Positions 27,087 to 35,813 of a DNA stretch of 64,000 nucleotides are shown here, one piece after another. The translations under genes were made by a program, and so were the position numbers. Within the stretch, counting starts at the first letter, position 1; each line of letters opens with the position of its first letter. The stretch is from Mitsuokella multacida DSM 20544 (GTDB lineage Bacteria; Bacillota; Negativicutes; Selenomonadales; Selenomonadaceae), in assembly GCF_000155955.1 (NCBI RefSeq), contig NZ_GG697141.2, positions 1,334,086 to 1,398,085 on the forward strand, in the 5' to 3' direction. The notes under the pieces are model-generated. The model was not told the origin of the DNA and ran no database searches. It saw only the letters and a list, made by a program, of their open reading frames with translations.

Positions 27087-27122
27087 AAGGACAGGAAACC
27101 CATGAAGGACAGGAAACCCATG
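27087..27122 (+). repeat. Tandem 18-bp duplication carrying a ribosome site and start codon
   Basis: Two perfect copies of an 18-base unit (27087-27104 and 27105-27122), each reading AAGGACAGGAAACCCATG, lie head to tail at the 5' end of kdsB. Each copy supplies AAGGACAGGA and an ATG, in the same frame. Confidence 0.9.
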
Positions 27123-27854
27123 AATGTTCTCTGTGTCATCCCGGCGCGCTACGCATCGACGCGCCTGCCCGGCAAGCCGCTCAAGGACATTGCCGGCAAA
27201 CCCATGATCTGCCGCGTCTATGAGCGCGCGGCCAAGGCCTCGCGCGTGGCGGCCGCCATCGTCGCGACGGACGACAGCCGCATCTACGATGCCGTCCTGC
27301 AGCACGGCGGCGAGGCTGTCATGACGCGCAAGGACCACCCGACGGGCACGGACCGCCTCGCCGAGGTCGCCGAGAAGTATCCCGATGTCGACCTCATCAT
27401 CAATGTCCAGGGGGATGAGCCGCTCATCGAGCCGAAGCTCATCGACGAGCTGGCCGCTGCCTTCGATGGCGATGCGGACCTGCAGATGGCGACGGTCTGC
27501 ACCGAGATCACGGATGAGGCTGAGCAGCAGAATCCCAACAACGTCAAGGTCGTCATGGACAAGCAGGGCTATGCGCTCTACTTCTCGCGCTCGCTGATGC
27601 CATACCCGCGCCATCCGGGCACGCCGGTCTACAAGCACATCGGCATCTACGCCTACAAGCGCGACTTCCTGCTCGCCTACGCGAAGATGGCAGAGACGCC
27701 CTTGGAGCACGCCGAGAGCCTCGAACAGCTGCGCGCGCTCGAGAACGGCTACCGCATCAGGGTCATCAAGACGCCGTACCGCTTCGTCGGCGTCGACACA
27801 GCAGAGGACCTCGCGAAGGTCAACGCAATCTACCGCCAGATGATGCAGGGATAA
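27120..27854 (+). CDS. kdsB: CMP-Kdo synthetase KdsB
   Basis: This enzyme activates Kdo with CTP for transfer by WaaA. From ATG 27120 the product is 244 residues (E. coli 248) and starts MNVLCVIPARYASTRLPGKP, the expected family N-terminus. An upstream in-frame ATG at 27102, created by the tandem duplication, would add MKDRKP. Motifs visible are the nucleotide-binding PARYASTRLPGKPL, NVQGDEPLIEPKLID, and the C-terminal LEQLRALENGYRIRV. It is the first of four kds genes. Confidence 0.95.
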   Translation: MNVLCVIPARYASTRLPGKPLKDIAGKPMICRVYERAAKASRVAAAIVATDDSRIYDAVLQHGGEAVMTRKDHPTGTDRLAEVAEKYPDVDLIINVQGDEPLIEPKLIDELAAAFDGDADLQMATVCTEITDEAEQQNPNNVKVVMDKQGYALYFSRSLMPYPRHPGTPVYKHIGIYAYKRDFLLAYAKMAETPLEHAESLEQLRALENGYRIRVIKTPYRFVGVDTAEDLAKVNAIYRQMMQG

Positions 27855-27926
27855 GCCCTGCTCGTATCGAATCCTTATGGATGGCAGTTGGATAGTGATA
27901 GATACAGAAAGTGGAAGGTGAAACGC

Positions 27927-28751
27927 ATGAATAAGGTCAAGGTTGGAAATTTCATGATCGGTGAGGGAGAGCCCCTCACGTTGCTCGCAGGCCCCTGTGT
28001 CCTCGAGGGCATGGACCGCTGCCTGCTGATCGGGCGCACGATCAAGGAAATCTGCGGCCGTCTCGGCATCAACTACGTGTTCAAGGCTTCTTTCGATAAA
28101 GCAAACCGCTCGTCCTATCATAGCTTCCGTGGCCCAGGCCTCAAGAAAGGCCTCGAGATGCTGCAGGAGATCAAGGAGACGCTCGATGTGCCCATCGTGA
28201 CGGACATCCACGAGACGACGCAGGCAGAGCCCGTCGCCAAGGTGGCCGACATCCTGCAGATCCCGGCATTCCTCTGCCGCCAGACGGACCTCCTGCACGC
28301 CGCTGCCCAGACGGGCCGCGTCGTCAACGTCAAGAAGGGCCAGTTCCTCGCGCCGGAGGACATGCGCAACGTCGTCGACAAGCTGCACGAGTGCGGCTGC
28401 GAGCAGATGCTGCTGACGGAGCGCGGTGCTTCGTTCGGCTACCACAACCTCGTCGTCGACATGCGCAGCCTGCCGATCATGCGCAGCCTCGGCTATCCGG
28501 TTGTCTTTGACGGCACGCACAGCGTGCAGCTGCCGGGCGGCAACGGCACGACGTCCTCGGGCAACCGCGAGTACGTCGAGTACCTCGTGCGCGCAGCGGC
28601 CGGCGCCGGCATCGACGCGCTCTTCCTCGAAGTCCACGACAATCCGGAGGAAGCGCTGTCGGACGGCGCCAACATGGTCTACCTCGACAAGCTCGAGGGC
28701 CTGCTGACGGACGCCCTGGCCATCCACAAGATCGTCCACCGTCAGGCATGA
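27927..28751 (+). CDS. kdsA: Kdo-8-phosphate synthase KdsA
   Basis: This enzyme condenses phosphoenolpyruvate with arabinose 5-phosphate. The product is 274 residues from ATG 27927 (GGAAGGTG upstream; an in-frame TTG at 27888 lacks a site). Motifs are [73 protein letters not shown], and [12 protein letters not shown]. The metal-type KdsA Cys is present in LAGPCVLE. It is part of the kdsB-A-D-C set. Confidence 0.96.
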   Translation: MNKVKVGNFMIGEGEPLTLLAGPCVLEGMDRCLLIGRTIKEICGRLGINYVFKASFDKANRSSYHSFRGPGLKKGLEMLQEIKETLDVPIVTDIHETTQAEPVAKVADILQIPAFLCRQTDLLHAAAQTGRVVNVKKGQFLAPEDMRNVVDKLHECGCEQMLLTERGASFGYHNLVVDMRSLPIMRSLGYPVVFDGTHSVQLPGGNGTTSSGNREYVEYLVRAAAGAGIDALFLEVHDNPEEALSDGANMVYLDKLEGLLTDALAIHKIVHRQA

Positions 28752-28763
28752 GGAGGAACTAGC

Positions 28764-29735
28764 GTGAGTATCAAAGAGAGAGCAATCGAGACCCTGGACA
28801 TCGAGGGCAAGGCCGTCCTCGCACTCAAGGATCGCATCGGCGACGAGTTCGTCGCGGCTGTCAACTGCATCCTGAAGTGCCCGGCGCGCGTCGTCGTCAC
28901 CGGCATGGGCAAGTCCGGCCACGTCGGCCGCAAGATCGCGGCGACGCTCGCGAGCACCGGCACGCCGTCTTTTTTCCTGCATCCGGCTGAGGCGTTCCAC
29001 GGCGACCTCGGCATGGTGACGGAGAACGACGTCGTCATCGCTATCTCCAACAGCGGTGAGTCGACGGAGATCGTCAACATCCTGCCGATCATCCGCCGCA
29101 TCGGCGCGACGATCATCGCGATGAGCGGCCGCCGCGAGTCGCAGCTCGGCAAGTTCTGCGACTACTTCATCGACATCAGCGTGGAGCGCGAGGCGTGCCC
29201 TCTAGGGCTCGCCCCGACGGCCAGCACGACGGCGACGCTCGCCATGGGCGATGCCATCGCCATGGCCTTGATGTCGGAGCGCAACTTCACGAGCCAGGAC
29301 TTTGCGATGTTCCATCCGGGCGGCGCGCTTGGCCGCCGCCTGCTGCTGAAGGTCGAGAATGTCATGCACACGGGCAAGGACAACCCGCTGATCCACTGCG
29401 GCAAGACGGTCAAGGATGCGTTGTTCGTCATGACGGACAAGGGCCTCGGCGCTGTCTCCGTCGTCGACGACGAGGGCAAGTTCGTCGGGCTCATCACCGA
29501 TGGCATCATCCGCCGCGCGCTCGCGAAGGACTACAAGTTCCTCGACGAGGCCGTGGAGAAGATCATGTTCACGGAGCCGTTGACGATTGCGCCGCAGCAG
29601 ATGGCGGCGGCTGCGCTCTCCGTCATGGAGAAGCACAAGCCGCGCCCGGTCACGGTCCTGCCAGTCATCGACGAGAAGGGCGTCCCGGTCGGCATCGTCC
29701 ATCTGACCGACCTCTTGCGCCAGGGAGTGGTCTGA
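28764..29735 (+). CDS. kdsD: Arabinose-5-phosphate isomerase KdsD
   Basis: This 323-residue enzyme starts at GTG (28764) behind GAGGAGG. It converts ribulose 5-phosphate to arabinose 5-phosphate for KdsA. The N-terminal SIS domain (about 30-170) contains VVTGMGKSGHVGRKIA and ISNSGESTEI. The catalytic-site region PLGLAPTASTTATLAMGDA follows, and two CBS domains occupy about 200-323. It is 12 bases after kdsA and one base before kdsC. Confidence 0.95.
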   Translation: MSIKERAIETLDIEGKAVLALKDRIGDEFVAAVNCILKCPARVVVTGMGKSGHVGRKIAATLASTGTPSFFLHPAEAFHGDLGMVTENDVVIAISNSGESTEIVNILPIIRRIGATIIAMSGRRESQLGKFCDYFIDISVEREACPLGLAPTASTTATLAMGDAIAMALMSERNFTSQDFAMFHPGGALGRRLLLKVENVMHTGKDNPLIHCGKTVKDALFVMTDKGLGAVSVVDDEGKFVGLITDGIIRRALAKDYKFLDEAVEKIMFTEPLTIAPQQMAAAALSVMEKHKPRPVTVLPVIDEKGVPVGIVHLTDLLRQGVV

Positions 29736-29736
29736 T

Positions 29737-30297
29737 ATGGAATTCACAGCAGAAGCAATCCGCCGCGCGGAGCGCGTGCGGCTCATCATCTTTGATGTTG
29801 ACGGCGTCCTGACAGACGGCGGCATCTACATCGGTCCTGACGGCGAGCTCTTCAAGCCGTTCTTCTGCCGCGACGGCCTCGGCATCACACTCGCGCACCG
29901 CGCGGGGCTCAAGACGGCCATCATCACGGGGCGCGAGTCGGAACACCTGCGCTACCGCGCCAAGGAGCTCCACATCACGGAGGTCTACCAGGGCAATCTC
30001 GACAAGCGCGCGGCCTACGCGGACCTCAAGGCAAAGCTCGGCCTCGCGGATGAGGAGATCGCCTACTTCGGCGACGACCTCGTCGACCTGCCCATCATGG
30101 GGCAGGTCGGCTTCCCCGCTGCCGTCGCCGACGCCGTGCAGGAAGTGCGTGAGGTGGCTGTCCTGCAGTCGGACTATCCGGGCGGGCACGGTGCCGTGCG
30201 CCAGCTCATCGAGTTCATCCTCAAGGCGCAGGGCAAGTGGGAAGACTTAGTTGCAGGTTTCCAGGCGAAGAAGAGCATGGAAGGCCTTGCCCAGTAA
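29737..30297 (+). CDS. kdsC: Kdo-8-phosphate phosphatase KdsC
   Basis: This 186-residue HAD-superfamily phosphatase removes the phosphate from Kdo-8-phosphate. Motif I is FDVDGVLTDGGIYIG (the nucleophile is the first Asp of DVD), motif II is in TAIITGRES, and motif III and IV are in FGDDLVDLPIM. There is no cap domain, as in tetrameric KdsC. A short C-terminal extension (FQAKKSMEGLAQ) follows. It starts one base after the kdsD stop. Confidence 0.95.
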   Translation: MEFTAEAIRRAERVRLIIFDVDGVLTDGGIYIGPDGELFKPFFCRDGLGITLAHRAGLKTAIITGRESEHLRYRAKELHITEVYQGNLDKRAAYADLKAKLGLADEEIAYFGDDLVDLPIMGQVGFPAAVADAVQEVREVAVLQSDYPGGHGAVRQLIEFILKAQGKWEDLVAGFQAKKSMEGLAQ

Positions 30298-30327
30298 GAA
30301 TCAGAAAGACATTGGAGGCATTTTTTC

Positions 30328-31242
30328 ATGCAGTATAAACTCGTGATGTTCTTGAGCAAAGTGGCCTGCCACACGCCGTACCGGCTGCTGATGGCTGTCG
30401 GCTGGGTGCTCGGCAATCTCTACTATCTCCTGATCAAGAAGGAGCGCGAACGCGCCGTATCGCAGATGATGCCGGCGCTCGGCATCGAGGAGCCGGAGGC
30501 CCGCCACCTCGTGCGGCTGTCCTTCATCAACCTTGCCCGCAATGTCTTGGAAATCCTCTACATGCCGCATCTCAATGAGAAGAACTTCGGCGAGTATATC
30601 GAGATCGACCATCTCGAGCGCCTGACGGACGCGCTGGCAGAGGGCCACGGCGTTGCCATCGTCACGGGCCATATCGGCACGTGGGAGTGGCTGTCGGCCG
30701 CCTTCACCTTGAACGGCCTGCCCGTCACGGCCATCGCCAAGCCGCAGCCGAACATGCAGTACACGTACGCGCTCAACGATCTGCGCAAGACCATCCACGT
30801 CGAGATCTTCTCGCGCGGCACGAGCGAGCTCATCGCGGCGGCAAGGGCACTCAAGAGCGGCAAGATTCTCGGCTTCCTCGTCGATCAGGATGCGGGCCCG
30901 GGCGGCGCCTTCCTGCCGTTCCTCGGCCGCATTGCGGCGACGCCGATGGGCCCGGCGGTCTTTGCGCGCAAGTTCAATTCGCCCGTCATCCCTGCGTTCA
31001 TCCTGCGCCAGCCGAACGGCAAGCACAAGGTTGTCGTCGGCGAGGTCATGCGCTATCATGATACGGGGGACACGGACAAGGATCTCTTCGACTTCACGGC
31101 CCGCATGACGAAGGTCGTCGAGCAGATCATCCGCGACAACCCGACGCAGTGGCTCTGGTTCCAGAAGCGCTGGAACACGAAGCCGGAGCAGCAGAAGACG
31201 GGCAAGCATCACACGGTAAGGGGGCAGGAGCAGCAGAAATGA
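30328..31242 (+). CDS. LpxL/HtrB-family lipid A acyltransferase (copy 2)
   Basis: The product is 304 residues with ATG 30328. This is a second lysophospholipid acyltransferase of the LpxL superfamily. The HX4E motif is in VTGHIGTWEWLSAAF. Further motifs are LGFLVDQDAGPGGAFLPFLG and NPTQWLWFQKRWNTKP. One N-terminal membrane segment is visible. It is coupled to lptC (ATGA overlap), which suggests it completes the lipid A just before export. It is only distantly similar to the copy at 17481. Confidence 0.9.
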   Translation: MQYKLVMFLSKVACHTPYRLLMAVGWVLGNLYYLLIKKERERAVSQMMPALGIEEPEARHLVRLSFINLARNVLEILYMPHLNEKNFGEYIEIDHLERLTDALAEGHGVAIVTGHIGTWEWLSAAFTLNGLPVTAIAKPQPNMQYTYALNDLRKTIHVEIFSRGTSELIAAARALKSGKILGFLVDQDAGPGGAFLPFLGRIAATPMGPAVFARKFNSPVIPAFILRQPNGKHKVVVGEVMRYHDTGDTDKDLFDFTARMTKVVEQIIRDNPTQWLWFQKRWNTKPEQQKTGKHHTVRGQEQQK

Positions 31243-31802
31243 ATGGCAAGCAGAAGACATTAGTCGCACTCGGCATCCTGTTCTTTGCCTGTGTGGTCAT
31301 CTGGGCGGTGCGCACGGTGCCAGAGGCGCCGAAGATCGACCACTCAGATGACGATCAGCCGCGCATCATGTCGTACGACAACAACACGATCAGCGAGGAG
31401 AAGGACGGCGTCAAGATCTGGGATCTCACGGCGGACCACCTCGAGGTCGACATCGACTCCCGCAATGCGGAGATGACAGGCATCACGGGCCATTTCTACC
31501 AGAAGGACGGCCGCTCGGCCGAAGTCACGGCAGATCACGGCTCGTATGACAATGAGACGAAGGACATCCAGATCGACGGCAACGTCAAGATCACGACGAG
31601 CGACGGTGCGACATTGACGAGCGACCAGCTCTTATGGACAGCAGAGCAGGGCATGCTCTCTGCCATCGGCCAGGCCAAGGTGTCGAATGACACGATCCGC
31701 GCCTGGGGCGAGCGCATCGACAGCACCGACGGCTTCAACAAGGTCAAGATTTCTGGCAAAGCACATATCGAGAAACTCATGGAGGGGGCAGAACAACAAT
31801 GA
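31239..31802 (+). CDS. lptC: LPS export protein LptC
   Basis: The product is 187 residues; the ATG at 31239 overlaps the stop of the preceding gene. One N-terminal TM segment (about 6-24) anchors a periplasmic beta-jellyroll domain, with phrases typical of LptC/OstA folds (DGVKIWDLTADHLEVDID, VTADHGSYDNETKDIQIDGN). LptC receives LPS from LptBFG and hands it to LptA. It overlaps lptA by four bases. Confidence 0.92.
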   Translation: MNGKQKTLVALGILFFACVVIWAVRTVPEAPKIDHSDDDQPRIMSYDNNTISEEKDGVKIWDLTADHLEVDIDSRNAEMTGITGHFYQKDGRSAEVTADHGSYDNETKDIQIDGNVKITTSDGATLTSDQLLWTAEQGMLSAIGQAKVSNDTIRAWGERIDSTDGFNKVKISGKAHIEKLMEGAEQQ

Positions 31803-32488
31803 ACAACAAGAAGATGAAGGGCGTGCTCGCAGCGGCTGCAGCCATCCTGTCCCTGCACATGGGCACGATCTACGCCGCAGAGAGCGTGCCGGCATCGCTC
31901 GATGCTGATACGCTCGAATACGATATGCGCACGGGCGAGGCTACGGCCACGGGCTACGTGCTCCTGACGCGCGGCGACTCGCACGTCACCGGCAACCGCG
32001 CGACCTACAACTCGAAGACGCAGGCCGCGACGGTTGAGGGCAATGTCATCGCCGTCTATCAGGGCACGCGCCTGACCTGCGACTACCTGATGTCGGACGG
32101 CCAGGAGCACATGATGGCCACGGGCAACGTCCACGGGACGCGCGACGACAAGACCTTCTCGGGTGAGCAGGTCGACTACTTCCCGCAGCAGAACGACTAC
32201 ATCGTCATCGACCGCGGCGGCCAGCTCACGAGCGGCGACGATACCTTCACGGCGGACCGCATCTACGGCTGGCTCAAGGATGAGCATTACATCGGCGAGG
32301 GCAATGCACACGTCGTGAGCCCGTCGCGCGCGATGGAAGCCGGCGGCGATCAGATGGACTACTACGGCAAGGAACAGGGCAAGGCCGTCATCACGGGCAA
32401 TGCCTGGGCCGTACAGGAGAATAACACGATGCGCAGCAACCGCATGACGATTTATCTTGCCGATGACGGGTCCGCTAAGGTACAATAA
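31799..32488 (+). CDS. lptA: LPS transport periplasmic protein LptA
   Basis: This 229-residue OstA-domain protein has a signal peptide (about 1-26). Repeated beta strands (ADTLEYDMRTGEATATGYVL, GNRATYNSKTQAATVEGNVI, TFSGEQVDYFPQQNDYIVID) form the jellyroll that stacks into the periplasmic LPS bridge. At 229 residues it is longer than E. coli LptA (185), so it could span more of the periplasm per monomer. It is translationally coupled to lptC. Confidence 0.92.
   Translation: MNNKKMKGVLAAAAAILSLHMGTIYAAESVPASLDADTLEYDMRTGEATATGYVLLTRGDSHVTGNRATYNSKTQAATVEGNVIAVYQGTRLTCDYLMSDGQEHMMATGNVHGTRDDKTFSGEQVDYFPQQNDYIVIDRGGQLTSGDDTFTADRIYGWLKDEHYIGEGNAHVVSPSRAMEAGGDQMDYYGKEQGKAVITGNAWAVQENNTMRSNRMTIYLADDGSAKVQ
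32457..32486 (+). promoter_or_regulatory. Candidate internal promoter for lptB
   Basis: TTGCCG (32457-32462), an 18-base spacer and TACAAT (32481-32486) lie inside the last codons of lptA. Confidence 0.4.
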
Positions 32489-32507
32489 AGTGATAGGTTG
32501 AGCGAGG

Positions 32508-32525
32508 CTGCCGCAGCTGCGGCAG
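32508..32525 (+). promoter_or_regulatory. Perfect 18-bp palindrome before lptB
   Basis: CTGCCGCAG followed at once by CTGCGGCAG forms a perfect dyad with no central loop. It lies about 22 bases downstream of the candidate -10 and 24 bases before the chosen lptB start. A protein-binding operator fits better than an RNA hairpin. Confidence 0.5.
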
Positions 32526-32548
32526 AGGATATGTTGGAGGGCACGATT

Positions 32549-33268
32549 TTGCATATCGAGGCAAGGAATCTGGTAAAGACATTCAAGAAGCGCACGGTCG
32601 TCGACCGCGTTTCTCTGCGTGTGGACAAGGGAGAGATCGTCGGACTACTCGGGCCGAATGGCGCGGGCAAGACGACGACGTTCTACATGATCGTGGGGCT
32701 CGAGCGCCCGACGTCCGGCGAGGTGTTCCTCTCGGACGTCAACATCACGGACGAGCCGATGTACCACCGGGCGGCGCTCGGCATCAGCTACCTCACGCAG
32801 GAGGCCTCGATCTTCCGCAAGCTCACCGTCGAGGAGAACATCATGGCCATCCTCGAGACGACGAAACTCTCGAAGGCCGAACAGAAGGACAAGTTCGAGG
32901 AACTGCTCGAGGAGTTCCACATCGGCCACGTGCGCGAGCGCAAGGGTACGGAGCTCTCGGGCGGCGAGCGCCGCCGCGTGGAGATCGCGCGCTGCCTGGC
33001 GCTCGAGCCGCAGTTCATCCTGCTCGACGAGCCGTTCGCCGGCGTCGACCCGCTGGCCGTCGCCGACATCCAGGAGATCGTCCAGTACCTCAAGGAGCGC
33101 GGCATGGGCATCCTGATCACCGATCACAATGTCCGCGAGACGCTGCAGATCGTCGATCGGGCCTACATCCTCAACAGCGGCAAGATCCTCCTCGAGGGCG
33201 ACAGCCAGACCATCGCGAACAGCCCGATCGCCAAGAAGTTCTACCTCGGCGACAATTTCACACTGTAA
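32549..33268 (+). CDS. lptB: LPS export ABC transporter ATPase LptB
   Basis: The TTG at 32549 is preferred because GGAGGG lies 7 bases upstream and the product (239 residues; E. coli 241) starts [20 protein letters not shown] like other LptB. An upstream TTG at 32498 would add an Ala-rich stretch encoded by the palindrome. Walker A is GPNGAGKTT (35-43), the signature is [13 protein letters not shown], Walker B is [13 protein letters not shown], and the switch His is in [10 protein letters not shown]. It powers extraction of LPS from the inner membrane with LptF/G. Confidence 0.94.
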   Translation: MHIEARNLVKTFKKRTVVDRVSLRVDKGEIVGLLGPNGAGKTTTFYMIVGLERPTSGEVFLSDVNITDEPMYHRAALGISYLTQEASIFRKLTVEENIMAILETTKLSKAEQKDKFEELLEEFHIGHVRERKGTELSGGERRRVEIARCLALEPQFILLDEPFAGVDPLAVADIQEIVQYLKERGMGILITDHNVRETLQIVDRAYILNSGKILLEGDSQTIANSPIAKKFYLGDNFTL

Positions 33269-33282
33269 CGGAGACTCAGCAA

Positions 33283-34377
33283 ATGCATATCAGAATCTTA
33301 GACAAATACATATTCCGGGAGGTCTTCAAGGCCTTCATCTTCGGCATCTGCGCATTCTCTGCTGTCTTCATCGGTTCGGGTACGCTCTTCAAGATTGCCA
33401 AGTACATCACGGATTACGGCGCATCGCTCTCGGCCGTCATCAAGGTCTTCGTCTTCGGCCTGCCGTCGGTCATCATGTGGACGTTCCCGATGTCCATGCT
33501 GCTCGCGACGCTCCTGACGTTCGGACGTCTCTCGAGCTCGAGCGAGATTACGGCCATGAAGTCGTGTGGCATCGGTTTTTACCGCATCGCCGCGCCGGCC
33601 GTCATCATGGGCTTTCTCGTCAGCATCGGTGCAATCGCCTTCAACGAGTACGTCGTGCCGTGGGCCAATACGGCCTACCGCAATGTGGTCTACTACGAGA
33701 TCCAGGGCAATAACGGCATGAAGTCGCAGGAGCACATCATCCTCAAGGACATCCAGGACGGCAAGATCCAGCGCCTCGTCTACGCGCGTCGCTACGACGG
33801 CGACACGCAGACCCTGCAGGGCGTGACCATGCAGGACTTCAACCAGGACGGCAAGGTCAGCCACGTCGAGAACGCGGAGTACGCCGAGTACAGCATGGAC
33901 AAGTGGATCATGCACAACGGCATGCTCTACGACATCTCGGAGGGCCAGAGCGAGCACAGCATGCGCTTTGACACGCAGGTCCTGCCGATTAAGGCAAATC
34001 CGAAGCAGATCGTGCGCGAGCAGAAGGACCCAGAGGAGCTCACGATGAAGGAACTGCGCGCGCAGATCAACATCATGAAGACGCAGTACGTCGATACGAA
34101 CAAGCTCGAGGCGGAGCTCTACCAGCGCATCACCGTGCCGATGGCCAGCCTGATCTTCGCGCTCATCGGCGTGCCGCTCGGCCTGCAACCGACGCGCAAC
34201 AGCTCTTCAGCGGGCTTCGCGATGAGCGTCATCATCATCTTCTTCTACTACGCGCTGATGACGATGGGCAACGCTCTGGCGCGCAGCGGTGCTGTCGCAC
34301 CGATCATTGCCGTCTGGATCCCGAACATTGTCGGGCTCATCGCGGGCTTCATCCTCATACGCAGGGCCTCGCGCTGA
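33283..34377 (+). CDS. LptF/LptG-family LPS export permease
   Basis: This 364-residue YjgP/YjgQ-family permease has three N-terminal TM helices (about 12-110), a periplasmic jellyroll domain (about 130-265), and three C-terminal helices (about 275-360). The start MHIRILDKYIFREVFKAFI is typical of the family. It lies 14 bases after lptB. Proteobacteria have two such genes, lptF and lptG; only one is present here and the next gene is unrelated. The partner is either elsewhere or the permease works as a homodimer. Confidence 0.92.
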   Translation: MHIRILDKYIFREVFKAFIFGICAFSAVFIGSGTLFKIAKYITDYGASLSAVIKVFVFGLPSVIMWTFPMSMLLATLLTFGRLSSSSEITAMKSCGIGFYRIAAPAVIMGFLVSIGAIAFNEYVVPWANTAYRNVVYYEIQGNNGMKSQEHIILKDIQDGKIQRLVYARRYDGDTQTLQGVTMQDFNQDGKVSHVENAEYAEYSMDKWIMHNGMLYDISEGQSEHSMRFDTQVLPIKANPKQIVREQKDPEELTMKELRAQINIMKTQYVDTNKLEAELYQRITVPMASLIFALIGVPLGLQPTRNSSSAGFAMSVIIIFFYYALMTMGNALARSGAVAPIIAVWIPNIVGLIAGFILIRRASR

Positions 34378-34434
34378 TGGCAGCGAGAATCTAAGGACAG
34401 GAATCAAGAAAGAAGGAAAGGTGGTAGATACAGG

Positions 34435-35715
34435 ATGTATGGTGTCCTACTAATCGTCGTACTCATCATCACGGGCGGAGCCATTGCCTTCATCGGCGAC
34501 CGCCTGGGCTCGAAGGTGGGCAAGAAGAAGCTCTCCATCTTCGGCCTGCGCCCTCGTCATACATCTATCATCGTGACGATCTTCACGGGCGTCTGCATCA
34601 CGACCCTGACGTTCGGCGTCATGGCGGCGGCTTCGCAGAATGTGCGCACGGCGCTCTTCGGCATGGAGAAGCTCAACCAGAAGATGAAGACGACGCAGGC
34701 GGACCTCAATCAGGCCACGGCCGACCTGCAGACAGCGCAGCAGCAGCAGCAGGAAGCCAATGATGCGCTCGACCAGTCGCGCAAGGACGTTGAGACGCTC
34801 AAGGCACAGCAGCAGGAGCTCGAGGCAGAGTCGCAGCGCCTGCAGGAGGGCAACCGCCTCTTAGAGCTCGCGAAAGCAGAGCTCATGCAGCGCAACGATG
34901 TGCTCGTCGCGCAGAACGACCAGCTCGGGGCGCAGAACAGCGAGCTTTCTTCGGCCAACTCCTCGCTGCAGGGCCAGAACTCCTTGCTGACCGGCAAGAA
35001 CGCGGAGCTCACGGGCAAGAACGCGAGCCTGACTTCGGACAACAAGGACCTCGAGAAGCGCAACCAGGATCTGCGCAACGGCATCATGACGATCCGCGAG
35101 GGCGACATCGTCTTCCGCGCCGGTGAGGTCATCGCGAGCGGCGTCATCCGCGGCAATCGTCCGGCGGCAGAGGTCGATAAGGACCTCCAGTCGCTGGCAC
35201 AGCTCGCGAGCCGCAACGTCTCGACGCGGCTCGGCCAGGACGTCTCGGATAAGGACGTCTGGATCTACAAGCCCGAGTACAATTCGGCCGTGCAGGCCAT
35301 CGCGAGCAGCCCGCAGGACATGGTCGTGCGCATCGTGGCCGCCGGCAACCTCGTGCGCGGTGAGGAAGTCAGAGCCTCGCTCGAGCTCTACAAGAACCGC
35401 GTCATTTACAAGGACCGCGAGTTCATCCTCGCGCGCCCGATTGCGCTCAAGGGCGTCGGCAATGGCGAAGCCGAGCAGGCTGTCATGGGCTTCCTCAAGG
35501 AAGTCAATGCGGCAGCATCGGCTAAGGGCATCCTGCCGGACCCGATTCGCGGGTCGATCGGCGTCATGGACGGCGCGCAGTTCTACGAAGTAGTCAACGC
35601 CATCAACGGCGTACACGGCACGGTCGTGCTCTCCGCCTATGCGAGGGGGGATACGGACGCGCTCGGACCGCTACGCCTGATCATCAAAGAAGAACAGCTG
35701 CCAGACCAGCCGTGA
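34435..35715 (+). CDS. DUF3084-type membrane-anchored coiled-coil protein
   Basis: The product is 426 residues with ATG 34435. Two N-terminal TM segments (about 3-22 and 44-64) flank a short basic loop (GSKVGKKKLSIFGLRPRHT) typical of DUF3084 proteins. A long coiled coil (about 80-215) contains tandem phrases such as GKNAELTGKNASLTSDNKDL. A conserved C-terminal domain (about 220-420) is of unknown function. The family is found in cyanobacteria and Negativicutes, both diderm. It closes the lpt cluster, which suggests an envelope role; no reaction can be assigned. Confidence 0.82.
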   Translation: MYGVLLIVVLIITGGAIAFIGDRLGSKVGKKKLSIFGLRPRHTSIIVTIFTGVCITTLTFGVMAAASQNVRTALFGMEKLNQKMKTTQADLNQATADLQTAQQQQQEANDALDQSRKDVETLKAQQQELEAESQRLQEGNRLLELAKAELMQRNDVLVAQNDQLGAQNSELSSANSSLQGQNSLLTGKNAELTGKNASLTSDNKDLEKRNQDLRNGIMTIREGDIVFRAGEVIASGVIRGNRPAAEVDKDLQSLAQLASRNVSTRLGQDVSDKDVWIYKPEYNSAVQAIASSPQDMVVRIVAAGNLVRGEEVRASLELYKNRVIYKDREFILARPIALKGVGNGEAEQAVMGFLKEVNAAASAKGILPDPIRGSIGVMDGAQFYEVVNAINGVHGTVVLSAYARGDTDALGPLRLIIKEEQLPDQP

Positions 35716-35721
35716 TACGCA

Positions 35722-35760
35722 GGGCTCTGCCAGGCCAACAGCCTTGAGCAGGGCCCTTTT
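35722..35760 (+). terminator. Terminator at the end of the envelope supercluster
   Basis: GGGCTCTGC (35722-35730) and GCAGGGCCC (35748-35756) form a 9-bp stem with one G-U, followed by TTTT. Confidence 0.65.
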
Positions 35761-35813
35761 GCTGTCGTCATCTGGAGGATTTTAGATTTTAGAAGAAGAG
35801 AAGGGAAATGGTT

